Assembly (NCBI GenBank): GCA_949358305.1
Contig: OX442314.1
Location: forward strand, 32,855,608-32,919,607
DNA: 64,000 nt
From: Strigamia acuminata
Taxonomy: Eukaryota; Arthropoda; Chilopoda; Geophilomorpha; Linotaeniidae
Direction: 5' to 3'
A program made the translations under genes and the position numbers. The notes under the pieces were generated by a model. The model did no database searches and was not told where the DNA came from. It worked only from the letters and a program-made list of their open reading frames with translations. Shown piece by piece: positions 52,357 to 62,438 of this stretch; the first letter of the stretch is position 1; each line of letters starts with the position of its first letter.

Positions 52357-55300
52357 TTAAACAATTTCCTTCAATCCAAATTGGGCGATCAATTCTTCGT
52401 GTTTTGGCTTAAAAAGCCCCTTGGTCAACACATCGGCGACCATCTTCTCACTCTCCAGGAATTCTATGTCGATATCTCCCCGCTCACATGTTTCTCGAAC
52501 GAAATGGTGGCGAATGTCGATGTGCTTGGTCCTGGAATGAAAAATTGGGTTTCGCACCAATTTGTGTGCCCCCTGATTATCGCTATAAATGAGGGTCGTT
52601 TCTTTCTTCTTGTTGATGTATTTAATTTCGTCTAGGAAGTTTCGCAAGTAGATTGCTTCTTTTGACGCGTCGGCCAACGCCATATATTCTGCTTCGGTCG
52701 ACGAGGTTGCGACGGTCTTCTGCTTTCTTGCTTCCCAGCATATTGTCGCGTTCGCGAGTTTAAAGCAGTAGCCGGTGTACGAGCGACGGTCGTCCAAGTT
52801 TGCTCCCCAATCTGCATCCGTGTAGCCGACTAAGTCTTTTCCGGTCTTTTCGAATTTTAGCCCGAGATTCGATGAGTGCTTCAAATATCTTAGGACGCGT
52901 TTTGCTGCTGTCCAATGAGTTCCGGTGAAACACGTATTATATTGACTTAATGCGCTGACGGTGTAGGAAATATCGGGTCGAGTGCAAACGGCGAGGTACA
53001 TTAGTGATCCGATTAAACTTTGGTACGGGAACTTCTCTGGATCCAGTAGCTCTTCGTCGGTCCCATCCTCCTTTTTTTTGTTTTTCTGCAATTTCTGATT
53101 TGCGTCGAGTGGAGTTGTGTTTTTCGAGCAGTCTTGCATTCCGAAACGATTCAGTATGTCCTTAACGTATTTTTTCTGCGCCATCGTGATTGATTTCGTC
53201 TTTTCGTCCTGTTTAAACTCGATTCCCAAACAGTAGTGAATTTGTCCTAAATCCTTCATTTTGAACTCGCTCTTCAGGTTCGATTTTATTTTCTCCAGGT
53301 TTCTTTTGCAGTTCGTTGCGATGATAAAATCATCCACGTAGATTGCGACGAGCGTGATGACTTCTCCATTCGTTTGGTAATACACGCATGGGTCTGCGTT
53401 TGTTGGCTTCAGTCCGTGCTTTTGCAACTTCTCGTCCAGTTTTTTGTACCACTGGCGACCCGACTGCTTCAATCCGTATAACGCCTTTTTCATCCGGCAG
53501 ACTTTTCCTTTCTTGATTTTTATTCCAGCAATAAATTCCAAATATTCGGGGAATTCCATAAAAATTTCCTCTTCGATTTCGCCGTTCAAATATGCCGTTA
53601 TCGCGTCCATTTGGTGTACGGTCAATCCCAACTCGGCTGCGATTGCCATCATCATTCGAATTGATCCCGGTCGTGCGACGGGCGCGTAGGTTTCAAAATA
53701 ATCAATGCCTGGCTGCTGTGCGTATCCCTTGGCGACCAGTCTGGCCTTTCTGCGTTCGATTGACCCGTCTGCTTCAAATTTCGTGCGGAGGACCCATCTA
53801 CATCCGATTACGTTTCTATTTTTTGGTCGGTCGCACTCCTCCCACGTTTCGTTTTCGATTAAAGCGTCGTACTCTTCCTTCATCGCTTTCATCCATTCTT
53901 GTGGGTCGTTTCCATTCAAAGCTTCGGCCGCTGTCGTTGGATCGTCGAGAATCGCTATCTGTGCAATTTCGTCCAAAACTTCATTAGTTGTTGTCGGATT
54001 CTTTCTGGTGTATTTCTTTCTGGGTGGGTCCCCATTTCGATTTGGGTAAGGTTTTGGCGTTCTCGAGGATCGTCGTGGAATTATTTGCGCGTTTTCATTC
54101 TGACGAGGTTCGGCTTCTTCGTGTTGCGTCTCTCTCTCGTCCTCATTGTCGGGCTCGTTCTCGCCTGCGCTCTCGACTTCGTCCTCGGAAATTTCGGTTC
54201 CATTCTCGATTTGATCTGTTCTGCAATCGGTGAGAATGTCATTAAAATTATTGTTATTATCGTTTTCTTCACATTCTTCATTCGTTTCATTTTCCGATTT
54301 TTCGACAAATTTCACATCGCGACTTTTTATAATTTTGTTTTCGCTTTTTGACCACAAGCGATACGCCTTCGATCCGTCCCAATATCCGATGAGAATACAT
54401 TCTTTTGACTTCGGTTCGAACTTCCCCTTGTTCGGTTTCTTGTCCAACGCGAAGACTCTGCTTCCAAAAACTCGAAAATAGTCGACATTCGGTTTTCTTC
54501 CGGTCCAGACTTGATGCGGGATTTCATTTTCCAAACTTCTAGTCGGGCATTTATTTCGGATGTGGCATGCAGTGTTGATTGCTTCCGCCCAATATGAGTT
54601 AGGCAATTTTGCTTGCAGTAACATGCATCGTGCCATCTCGATCAAAGTTCTATTCATTCTTTCCGAGACGCCATTTTGTTCCGGGGTTCGTTCGACGCTG
54701 GTTTGGCGCTTTATGCCGTTTTCTTGTAAATATGCGTCGAATCTCTTATTTACATATTCTTTCCCGTTGTCCGATCGTAAAACCTTGAGCGCGCATCCAG
54801 TTTCCTTCTCGCAAAAAGTTTTAAACGACTTGAATGCCTCGAAAACTTCACTTTTATGTTTCAAAAAGTACACCTTGCACCATCTCGATTTATCGTCGGT
54901 AAACGTCACGAAAAACCTCGATCCATTCATGGACTTCGTTGGCATTGGTCCGCATACGTCCGAGTGCACCAACTCCAATAGTTTTTCACTTTTTGACACG
55001 GAAATGGGAAACTTTTTACTTGCGTGCTTCCCCTCGATGCATGTCTCACAAGTCGGCAGCTTTGCGTCCTTTTCAAAGTCAATTCCGTTTGCCTTTTCGT
55101 TTAGTATTTTCAGACTTGACTCGTTCAGGTGCCCAAGTCTTTTGTGCCATTCTTGTATTTTCGTACTTGCGGGTTTTGCAGGTTTTGATCCGGTTCCGAC
55201 TTCGATTTCCGCTGCAGTCGCAGCACCCTCGGTCACGTCGACGATGTAGTACAATCCGTTCCTTTTTTCGGCGGTGAATACGATTTCTCCCTTCGGATTT

Positions 55301-56457
55301 ATCACCTCTGCTGATTTATCATCGAAAATCACCTTGTGTCCCCGTTCTGTGATCTTCCCGACTGACATCAAATTCGTTCTCAAATCTCGTACCAAAAGAG
55401 TCTCTGCCAAATCCAACTTCATATTTCCGTCCCCAGTCTTGACGATGATTTTCGCGGTTCCTTTTCCGTCGATATTCGTGCTCGCCTTGCTGGCCAAATT
55501 CAGCTTCTGGTTTTTCAGGAGTTCGATCGTCGAAAATGTTGAATCGTTCGAGCACATGTGGGAGCTGGCGCCGCTGTCCAAACACCAATTTTTCGGTCGT
55601 GACGTCTCGCTTATCAGTGCTGTCTCGATTTGCTCGCAGAAAAATAATTCGTACTTGGACTTCTCGGCTCTTGATGCGCTTTCCTTCTTGCTTTTACTTC
55701 GACAATCGGCGATTTTGTGGCCAATTTTTCCGCAACCGTGGCACTTGTATTTAAAAGCTGGTTTCTCGGTCGAATTCGAATTTTCGTCGCCGTATTTCTT
55801 TGGTTGCTTACGTTTTTGGAACGTTTTTCTGGCCATCATGGCGTCCGATACGTCTTCTTTCCCTTTTCCGCGGGCGATCGACTCGTCTTTGATCTTTCCC
55901 TCCAAAACTTCCAGCGATGGCAATTTATCTTGGGATTCTATTGCGCATCGAAAGTTGTCGTAGGAATTTGGCAAACTCAGTAGCAGTAGAATCGTTGTGA
56001 AATCTTCGGGCATTTTAAAATCCATGTCTAGCAATTTGTCTACTAGTTCGAAGAATTCTTTTAGGTGACTCTCCACGTTTTCTCCGTCCGCCATCTTGTG
56101 TGTCGCGAGTCGTTTTAACAACGTGATTTTTCTTGCCGGTCCTTTCGATTGGTACACACTATGCAACTTCCTCCACAATTCATTTGCGGTGCTGCAATTT
56201 TTGGCCATTCGAAGTTCAGATTGCTTTATATTTAGCAAAATGTCATTTTTGGCTGTTCGATCACTTTTCTCCCACGTCTCGATCTCCTTCATACGTTTCG
56301 CGTTGCCTTCAATGGTCTCTGGTCGTTTCGACGTACCTTCCGCGTGCACGAGTAGGTCCCGTTGATCCAAAATTGCTTCCATCTGGATCTTCCATGTGTC
56401 GAAGTTTTCCTTTCCCAACGCCTCGATTCGAGCTGAATTTCCGCCGCCGTTCGCCAT
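52357..56457 (-). CDS. pol: Copia gag-pol polyprotein
   Basis: A single 1366-codon ORF. Gag with a CCHC knuckle (CHGCGKIGHKIADC) near residue 240; protease CLDSGASSHMC near 290; integrase zinc region (WHKRLGHLN, then CETC) near 435-470 and core HSDVCGP, RSDNGKEY, GVSERMNRT to about 610; RT with YVDDFIIA near 1055; RNase H with GYTDADWG near 1200 and ADVLTKGLF near 1340. All expected catalytic residues are visible. Like Drosophila copia it uses one frame for gag and pol. Many plus-strand open frames within 52381-56576 are antisense shadows. Confidence 0.96.
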   Translation of the reverse strand: MANGGGNSARIEALGKENFDTWKIQMEAILDQRDLLVHAEGTSKRPETIEGNAKRMKEIETWEKSDRTAKNDILLNIKQSELRMAKNCSTANELWRKLHSVYQSKGPARKITLLKRLATHKMADGENVESHLKEFFELVDKLLDMDFKMPEDFTTILLLLSLPNSYDNFRCAIESQDKLPSLEVLEGKIKDESIARGKGKEDVSDAMMARKTFQKRKQPKKYGDENSNSTEKPAFKYKCHGCGKIGHKIADCRSKSKKESASRAEKSKYELFFCEQIETALISETSRPKNWCLDSGASSHMCSNDSTFSTIELLKNQKLNLASKASTNIDGKGTAKIIVKTGDGNMKLDLAETLLVRDLRTNLMSVGKITERGHKVIFDDKSAEVINPKGEIVFTAEKRNGLYYIVDVTEGAATAAEIEVGTGSKPAKPASTKIQEWHKRLGHLNESSLKILNEKANGIDFEKDAKLPTCETCIEGKHASKKFPISVSKSEKLLELVHSDVCGPMPTKSMNGSRFFVTFTDDKSRWCKVYFLKHKSEVFEAFKSFKTFCEKETGCALKVLRSDNGKEYVNKRFDAYLQENGIKRQTSVERTPEQNGVSERMNRTLIEMARCMLLQAKLPNSYWAEAINTACHIRNKCPTRSLENEIPHQVWTGRKPNVDYFRVFGSRVFALDKKPNKGKFEPKSKECILIGYWDGSKAYRLWSKSENKIIKSRDVKFVEKSENETNEECEENDNNNNFNDILTDCRTDQIENGTEISEDEVESAGENEPDNEDERETQHEEAEPRQNENAQIIPRRSSRTPKPYPNRNGDPPRKKYTRKNPTTTNEVLDEIAQIAILDDPTTAAEALNGNDPQEWMKAMKEEYDALIENETWEECDRPKNRNVIGCRWVLRTKFEADGSIERRKARLVAKGYAQQPGIDYFETYAPVARPGSIRMMMAIAAELGLTVHQMDAITAYLNGEIEEEIFMEFPEYLEFIAGIKIKKGKVCRMKKALYGLKQSGRQWYKKLDEKLQKHGLKPTNADPCVYYQTNGEVITLVAIYVDDFIIATNCKRNLEKIKSNLKSEFKMKDLGQIHYCLGIEFKQDEKTKSITMAQKKYVKDILNRFGMQDCSKNTTPLDANQKLQKNKKKEDGTDEELLDPEKFPYQSLIGSLMYLAVCTRPDISYTVSALSQYNTCFTGTHWTAAKRVLRYLKHSSNLGLKFEKTGKDLVGYTDADWGANLDDRRSYTGYCFKLANATICWEARKQKTVATSSTEAEYMALADASKEAIYLRNFLDEIKYINKKKETTLIYSDNQGAHKLVRNPIFHSRTKHIDIRHHFVRETCERGDIDIEFLESEKMVADVLTKGLFKPKHEELIAQFGLKEIV

Positions 56458-56550
56458 CGTTTCTTAGTTCTGTTTCTTGTGGAATGTTCGTGTTAAATTC
56501 GTTTTTAACTTCCTCGAATGTTCCGGTACAAAACTTGATGATTTTTAAGC

Positions 56551-56578
56551 GCAGTGGAAGCGTGCTGGGCCCATAACC
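56551..56578 (-). other. Copia primer-binding site, long match to initiator tRNA-Met half
   Basis: Directly inside the 5' LTR the minus strand reads GGTTATGGGCCCAGCACGCT and continues TTCCACTGC. The plus strand here matches metazoan initiator tRNA-Met from the D-stem to the anticodon loop, with about one mismatch over 28 nt. Drosophila copia is known to prime from a tRNA-iMet half cut in the anticodon loop; the family comparison is from general knowledge. Confidence 0.75.
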
Positions 56579-56793
56579 TGTAGTTTTTGTTCTAATATGT
56601 TGGAGGCATAAAAATGGAGACGCGTGGTTGTTAGGTGAAAATATTAACAGTGATGGTTTTAATCTTAAACAGATGTTAAAAAGTGCGTGGAGCACCAAAT
56701 ACAATTCGGGTCACTGATTGGTCAGTGTCAGTGACAGGTGCACAGGTGACAAAGACACCTGGCGGACAGGAATACAACATTCAATAAACAACA
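56579..56793 (-). repeat. 5' LTR of the Copia element
   Basis: 215 bp, the same sequence as 52020-52234. It would promote the minus-strand transcript. Confidence 0.93.
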
Positions 56794-57119
56794 AAATATA
56801 AGTTAGTTTGCACCTCAAATTCATTATGTTTTTTAATCACCTAAATATTCTACACACAATATTCGTGAAAGTGGAAAATCATTAATTTTAATGGTGACAT
56901 TAGCTGTACTTGTCAAACCCACTCAACTCTCGCAAGGCAGAAGTCGAAGGAAAAGACACGTTGAAGCCACGACTCACTAAATCGAAGTCCCGCCATACGT
57001 CGACGATCACTGTTCGTGTTATTATATCACGGCACGTAGACGTGATCACAAATCTTTTGTATATGAGGCAGTGTATTTCTTGTATCAGCAACATTGATTA
57101 ACACACAGCTAACTTTAAA
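56794..57119 (+). promoter_or_regulatory. Upstream region of BTB gene 2
   Basis: Collinear with 59693-59980 upstream of BTB gene 3. It includes ACTCTCGCAAGGCAGAAGTC, the GTAGACGTGATCACAAATC motif at 57036-57054, and a TATATGAG TATA-like box near 57060. The leader reads CAGCAACATTGATTAACACA before the ATG. Confidence 0.55.
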
Positions 57120-58766
57120 ATGACAACAGCTAATACGAATCAAGCCCGAAGATGTCGCCAACTCATTGCTAATTTTTACAATTCGCGAGAAGAAGGAAAA
57201 CCGGACATGGTTGTGCTACGGTGCAACGATGACGAGCGTGTACTCGCCGATAAACGGATATTGGTCGCTGGAAGTGATTATTTCCAAAGAATGTTCAACC
57301 ACGGCAACATGGAGAACGAAACCAATATTGCAACATTTCCGGACACATCTTCCGAAGTCATGGAAATAATCGTCAAATTCTTATACGCGCAAGATATTCC
57401 TGTCCGTGCCGAAATATCTGACACTGTAATGCGGGAAACACTCATTGCCGCTAATAAGATGCAGTTGAACGATCTATTTGACAACTACTGGACCGAATAT
57501 AAAAATTCGGTTAATATAAACAACTTTCTAGACATTTGGCAGCTGGCGGAAATGTTCAACGAAGACGAAACGGTCCAAACAGTTCGACTATTTGTTTCGC
57601 ACCACACGAGACTGATCTGCGACACCGATCGACTATGTGCTATCACAACTAACCAAATGACAAGCCTAGCTAGGGTACTGAAAGTGAAAAATGCAGGCGA
57701 GTTGATTGTGTTTTACTTAAATTGGTGGAAACTAAAGTCATCCGCAATGGAAAGCAGCACCGAACACCTTTTGGAATTTATATCTAAATGCCCTATAAAG
57801 GATTTGTCAGACCATTCGCTCCGCATGCTCTTATTATCAGATGCTGTTACTAAATCGGCAGAAGTTTACAGCGCTGTAAGCAAAGTCGCCCTTTCCAGGT
57901 GGTTAGCTACCGCAGCTACAACATCGCTGCAAGTTGAAATAAGTGTCTTCGAAATTACGAGTGGAAGCTGCACCCGTAAGATGTCCTATTTAAAGCACGA
58001 AGAATGGGAATGTAAGGAGGAATGGATTAACGACTTCAGCACAGCAACAGTTCGGTGTCCGGCGTTGTCGAGAACGGGAGAGCCGTTTTACTTTAACCAC
58101 ATGCCAGATCAAATGGGACTTCGAGCAATTGGAGCGTTTACGGGTAACATTTTCGACCAAGCCGAAGACTTTCCTGTGGATAATGTGTCATGTGAAACGA
58201 CGAATCGTTCGGAAATATATTTTAGAAGATCAAGTCATAATTATTCGTGCTTTTTTATAGACTCCAAGCAATGGTTAGTCCTCGATTTCTGCGATGACAT
58301 TTCGGATTTCAAATCTTTGCTTTTGGCAAATGATGATGAGAGTGCTGAGGTGTATTATTTCGATGTGGACGAGTTGCACATAAAAGTTCTTAACTTGGCT
58401 TTGGGGACTTGTGTAACGAAGGAGAAATTACCGGGCAATTGGCAAAGTGTCATGTGTAAAAATCGAGTCGTAAATTCTTCTGAAACGTTGATTTTTGTTC
58501 AAAAAATCCCTAATAGATCTCTGTTAATTTACGACATCGAAAGTGATAGCTGGAGTGTTGTTCCGTCGCCAAATATTGATGGTGAAGTGTTATTCTATGT
58601 TTGTTACGACGAAGACTGCCTCATATTCACAAAAACAGATGTGTCGTACAATGTGTATTCGTTAAACACGATGATGAAAGTCAATGAATACAAGACGCCA
58701 ACTAATTTTGATGGATGCATCCATTTTGATGTTAGTGTTGCCTCGCCTTGTGACGATGACGACTGA
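57120..58766 (+). CDS. BTB-BACK protein, Kelch-like architecture (gene 2)
   Basis: An intact single-exon ORF of 548 codons. BTB about residues 20-130 (VVLRCNDDERVLADKRILVA, SDYFQRMF, FPDTSS, KFLYAQDI), BACK about 135-250 (IWQLAEMFNEDETVQ), then a propeller-like C-terminal region with SLLIYDIESDSWSVVPSPN. It ends with SPCDDDD, an extra acidic tail. A close paralogue of gene 3 over promoter and N-terminus, and of gene 1 over the C-terminal half. Probable Cul3 ligase adaptor by family; the substrate is unknown. Confidence 0.88.
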   Translation: MTTANTNQARRCRQLIANFYNSREEGKPDMVVLRCNDDERVLADKRILVAGSDYFQRMFNHGNMENETNIATFPDTSSEVMEIIVKFLYAQDIPVRAEISDTVMRETLIAANKMQLNDLFDNYWTEYKNSVNINNFLDIWQLAEMFNEDETVQTVRLFVSHHTRLICDTDRLCAITTNQMTSLARVLKVKNAGELIVFYLNWWKLKSSAMESSTEHLLEFISKCPIKDLSDHSLRMLLLSDAVTKSAEVYSAVSKVALSRWLATAATTSLQVEISVFEITSGSCTRKMSYLKHEEWECKEEWINDFSTATVRCPALSRTGEPFYFNHMPDQMGLRAIGAFTGNIFDQAEDFPVDNVSCETTNRSEIYFRRSSHNYSCFFIDSKQWLVLDFCDDISDFKSLLLANDDESAEVYYFDVDELHIKVLNLALGTCVTKEKLPGNWQSVMCKNRVVNSSETLIFVQKIPNRSLLIYDIESDSWSVVPSPNIDGEVLFYVCYDEDCLIFTKTDVSYNVYSLNTMMKVNEYKTPTNFDGCIHFDVSVASPCDDDD

Positions 58767-59980
58767 TAAACCCTTTTGGTTTTCAGTTTATGACATGCCC
58801 TTTCGCTTGTTTTCATACTCTCATGGTTTTGCTTCAGTTTTAAATAAGCAAATGATATTATTTTATATTATTTGCTATAATTGTTAAATTTCCTAGGCTT
58901 TGCCATCTCACAACTGTTGTTTAAGAAGAAGCATTAATTTCATCTCATTTTTGCAGTTTGCAATTTTATAATTTGAATAAAAATAAAAAAATTTAAAAAA
59001 CTACATTTTACAAATATCTGTATGATGCCTAGATGCTACATACATAACACAAAAAAGATCCAAATTTTCATATTGTAAAATTCTGATAATTCTGCTCTAA
59101 ATCTTGATCTCATCTTAAAAAACTCTCACGTGGCGTAAAAATGACATTCTATAAAGCAGCCCCTTGGGCTTCCCTGCAGCACAGCGACATAAGTATTTCT
59201 TATAAAATTTTACTAGCATTTTACTGGTGTTTGCATGAAAATAGAAAATTTTAAGACCTCAAAATAAAGAAATGTCACTCAAGCACCGCGCAAGTTGTAT
59301 CTGTACAATGTTAAATTAATTTCCATGAAATAAACATATCCATCTGTGCAGATTATTTACGAATTTCAATCGGCATTCATCAGTTTTAAGCCTACTATTA
59401 GATCCTAATAATTAATAAATAATGCTAACAATGCACTATACAAAATAATTCATTCCTCTCCTCCAACAATTCAAAATTGAAAACAGAAAAATCATCAAAA
59501 TAATAATAACTATAAAAATATGACTGCTGAATGTATTTTTTGTTTGTGTTGCCAAACAAAACATCCTGAAATCACTTCACATTTATTTTTGGGGCCAAAA
59601 TTTAGAGTATTTTGGTCTAAAGTTAGATTTTTTGGCGATTTTTCAGTCCCATATAAGTGCCTATTGGTTCCGCCGGTCCGCACAGACCAAAAATATAAGT
59701 TAATTTGGACCTCAAATTCGTTATGTCTTTTAATCACCGAAATATTCTACATACAATATTGATCGTGAAAGTGGAAAAACCACTCAACTCTCGCAAGGCA
59801 GAAGTCGAAGGAAAAGACACGTTGAAGCCACGACTCATAAAATCGAAGTCCCGCCATAAGTCGACAATCACTCTTCGTGTCATTATATCACGGCACATAG
59901 ACTTGATCACAAATCTTATATATATGAGGCAGTGTATTTCTTGCATCAGCAACATTGATTAACACACAGCTAACTTTAAA
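58767..59980. repeat. BTB gene 2 3' flank and gene 3 upstream region
   Basis: The stretch 58780-58870 matches the flank of 16715-17788. 59020-59480 matches 39430-39850. 59575-59700 matches 51900-52019. 59693-59980 matches 56794-57119 and carries the ATAGACTTGATCACAAATC motif and TATATATA of gene 3. No gene. These repeats show the BTB genes multiplied as whole genomic units. Confidence 0.6.
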
Positions 59981-61387
59981 ATGACAACAGCTAATACGAA
60001 TCAAGCCCGAAGAATTCTTCAAGTCAGTGCTTTTTTATACAATTCGCGAGAGGAAGGAAAACCGGACACGGTTATGCTACGGTGCAACGATGACAAACGT
60101 GTACTTGCCGATAAACGGATATTGGTAGCTGGAAGTGATTATTTTCGTGCAATGTTCAACCACGGCAACATGGAGAACGAAACCAACATTGTATCATTCC
60201 CTGACACATCCTCCGAAGCGATGGAAATCATAATTAAATTCCTCTACGCGCAAGATGTTCCGCTCCTTCCACAAATTCCGGACAATGTGTTGCGAGAAAC
60301 CCTCATAGCCACTAACATGATGCTGTTGAACGAACTATTTGACAACTATTGGATCGAATATACAAATACGGTAAATGTAAACAACTTTGTCAACATTTGG
60401 CAATTGGCAGAATTGTTCAACAAACCCGAAATTCTCGAGAAGATTCTACAGTTCGTTTCCCATCACACGAAACTCATCTCCGACTCTGACGAACTTGGCA
60501 AAATCACAGCTGCGCAAATCGCAAGTGTATTTAAAATGCGAACAAGCCATAATTCTGGCGACTTTATTGCGTTCAAGTTAAATTGGATTATGAAGTCACC
60601 CGGGTTGAATATGACAGACAAGACTAGACGTATCTTGAATTATATATCTCGATCCCGTATAAAGAGTTTGACGGACTATTCGCTTTGCCAACTATATTCA
60701 TCTGACATTGTTACTAAATCAGCTGAAGTGCACAACGCAGTAATCAAAGTAGCTGCACCTAGATGGTTAACAAAGACGTCGAGGCGAGTTGAAATATATG
60801 CGTTTGAGGTTACCGTTGAAGGGTGCATGCATCATACTTCTTATTTAAACCACGAAGCGTGGGAATATACAGAAAATTGTCCTCACAGCAGCGCAGCAAT
60901 GAATTGGTATCCGGTTATTTCGGCAGAAAATGAAGTTATTTACTTTAACCGAACACCAATTGGAATTCAAGCAATTAGAGAGTCCAGGAATAAGATTTAC
61001 GACCAACCCGAAGACGTTGCTACGGATAATAGTGATGTTAATGTTGTATGTGAAACCGAAAATCGTTCGGAGTTCTATTTTAGACGGACAAATTCCAGTT
61101 ATTCGGTGTTTGACATTTTCAGAATGGAATGGAATGTCACTAATTTTGATCATGTTATTTCAAATTACAAATGTTTGCTTTTAGCAAACGAAGAAAGGTT
61201 GTTATATTTTGATGTGGACGAATTGCACATAAAGATATTTAACCCGTATTCGGGAACTTGTGAAACGAAAGTTAAATTACCGGGCAATTGGCAAAGTGTC
61301 AGGTGTAAAAATCGGGTTGCAGTTTGTTGGACTGAAACGTTGATATTTGTTCAAAAAATTCCCTATAGCGCTCTGTTAATTTACAAG
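59981..61387 (+). pseudogene. BTB-BACK gene 3, cut by an LTR retrotransposon
   Basis: Open from ATG for about 469 codons: BTB (VMLRCNDDKRVLADKRILVA, SDYFRAMFNHGN), BACK (IWQLAELFNKPE, NWIMKSPG) and most of the propeller-like region, up to SALLIYK. At 61388 the frame enters an LTR and stops at 61486 after 33 foreign codons. The last about 75 residues present in genes 1 and 2, including WSVVPSPN and the terminal FDGCIHFDV, are missing. A truncated protein might be made, but the domain is incomplete. Confidence 0.85.
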
Positions 61388-62402
61388 GTGTCGCGCCCCT
61401 ACTTCGCTCTCGCTGACTCGTGGGTTGATTACTTAATTCGACTAACTCACTACCGCTTTGCTCAAGCGGTTTACCCAAAGAAATGATTACACAGATATAA
61501 AAGGTAAAATATAATATAGATTTATTCTGTGGGACAATGTACAGATATATCTTATATATATATATGAAAGGTAAGTAAAAGGTAAATCGGAATGGGTGCT
61601 GGGAATGGAAAGGTAAAGGTAAGATGAAAGCTGGCTGGAATCGGCGAGGTCGTCTGTTGTCTCGTTCGTGTCCAAGATGGCGTCCTCGTTGTGGCAACGT
61701 GATGTCGTCTTGGGCCGGCGTGGCAATATGGCGTCCTCGACTCGTCTCTGGCTGGTCCTTCGGGCTCACGCTGGTCAGGCGCGAGTGAATGCTTAGTTAA
61801 AAGGCTTACTTCGGTCTGTTGTCTAGGTTTTTGTGTGGTGTCCGGCGATCACACAGCGGCGGACTCTTCTGGCTCCCGGCGGTCACACAGCGGCGGGAAC
61901 ACTCGTCGTTGTTTTACTGCAGTTTAGGCTTGTGCGACCGTTTGTCTGCACAACTCGCTAAACTGGAGTGGTTTTTACTATTTCTAGCTGGTGTGCTAAA
62001 ATAGTGTGGTAATCTTATCTCGCAGGTTACTCTGCGGAGTTTGACACTGACCAAACGTACTCACGGTAAATTGTCCTTTGTCCTTGGTCAATCCCAGTAT
62101 ATTTACTTGGGCCTGATCTTGTAGGACGACGGGTTTACGTGTGTTTCTCGTTTGATGGTTGTGTTGGTTCTGCCCGCTCAGTGCAAGGCACATTCCTTTG
62201 CACAAAGCGGGGTTGACAGGTGACCGGAATCACCCAATGGTGGGGTGGACGAGCCATCCCCACTCCCTCAGGGCAGACGCCTGTCCATTGACTAGATGTC
62301 AATGCACTGAGGGAAGGGAGACGCGCTTGCGGCTCCCCTTACACCCGAAACGAGGTCACGAGAGAAACTCTTCGTTGACCCCGGTCCAGTCGGGTCACCA
62401 CA
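61388..62402 (-). repeat. 3' LTR of the third LTR element
   Basis: On the minus strand it starts TGTGGTGACCCGACTGGACC at 62402 and ends GGGGCGCGACA at 61388. The left edge is fixed by the break in BTB gene 3 and the right edge by the purine tract at 62403-62416. The 5' LTR is not in the window, so the length of 1015 bp is inferred. Confidence 0.7.
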
Positions 62403-62438
62403 CTTCCCCCTCCGAGCTCAGACCGTGGGGCTGAGCGA

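Larger units (their letters stand above)
52020..56793 (-). mobile_element. Complete Ty1/Copia retrotransposon, 4.8 kb, recent
   Basis: Two 215-bp LTRs, identical in my reading, enclose one long ORF on the minus strand. The flanks read AAATAT on both sides (52014-52019 and 56794-56799), and the paralogous empty site at about 59686-59705 has it once. Integrase precedes RT, as in Copia. Intact ORF and identical LTRs point to a recent, possibly active copy. Confidence 0.96.

Noticed and set aside
52381-56576. Many plus-strand open frames of 60-230 codons
   Set aside because: They are antisense to the 1366-codon Copia ORF, which has every expected catalytic motif.
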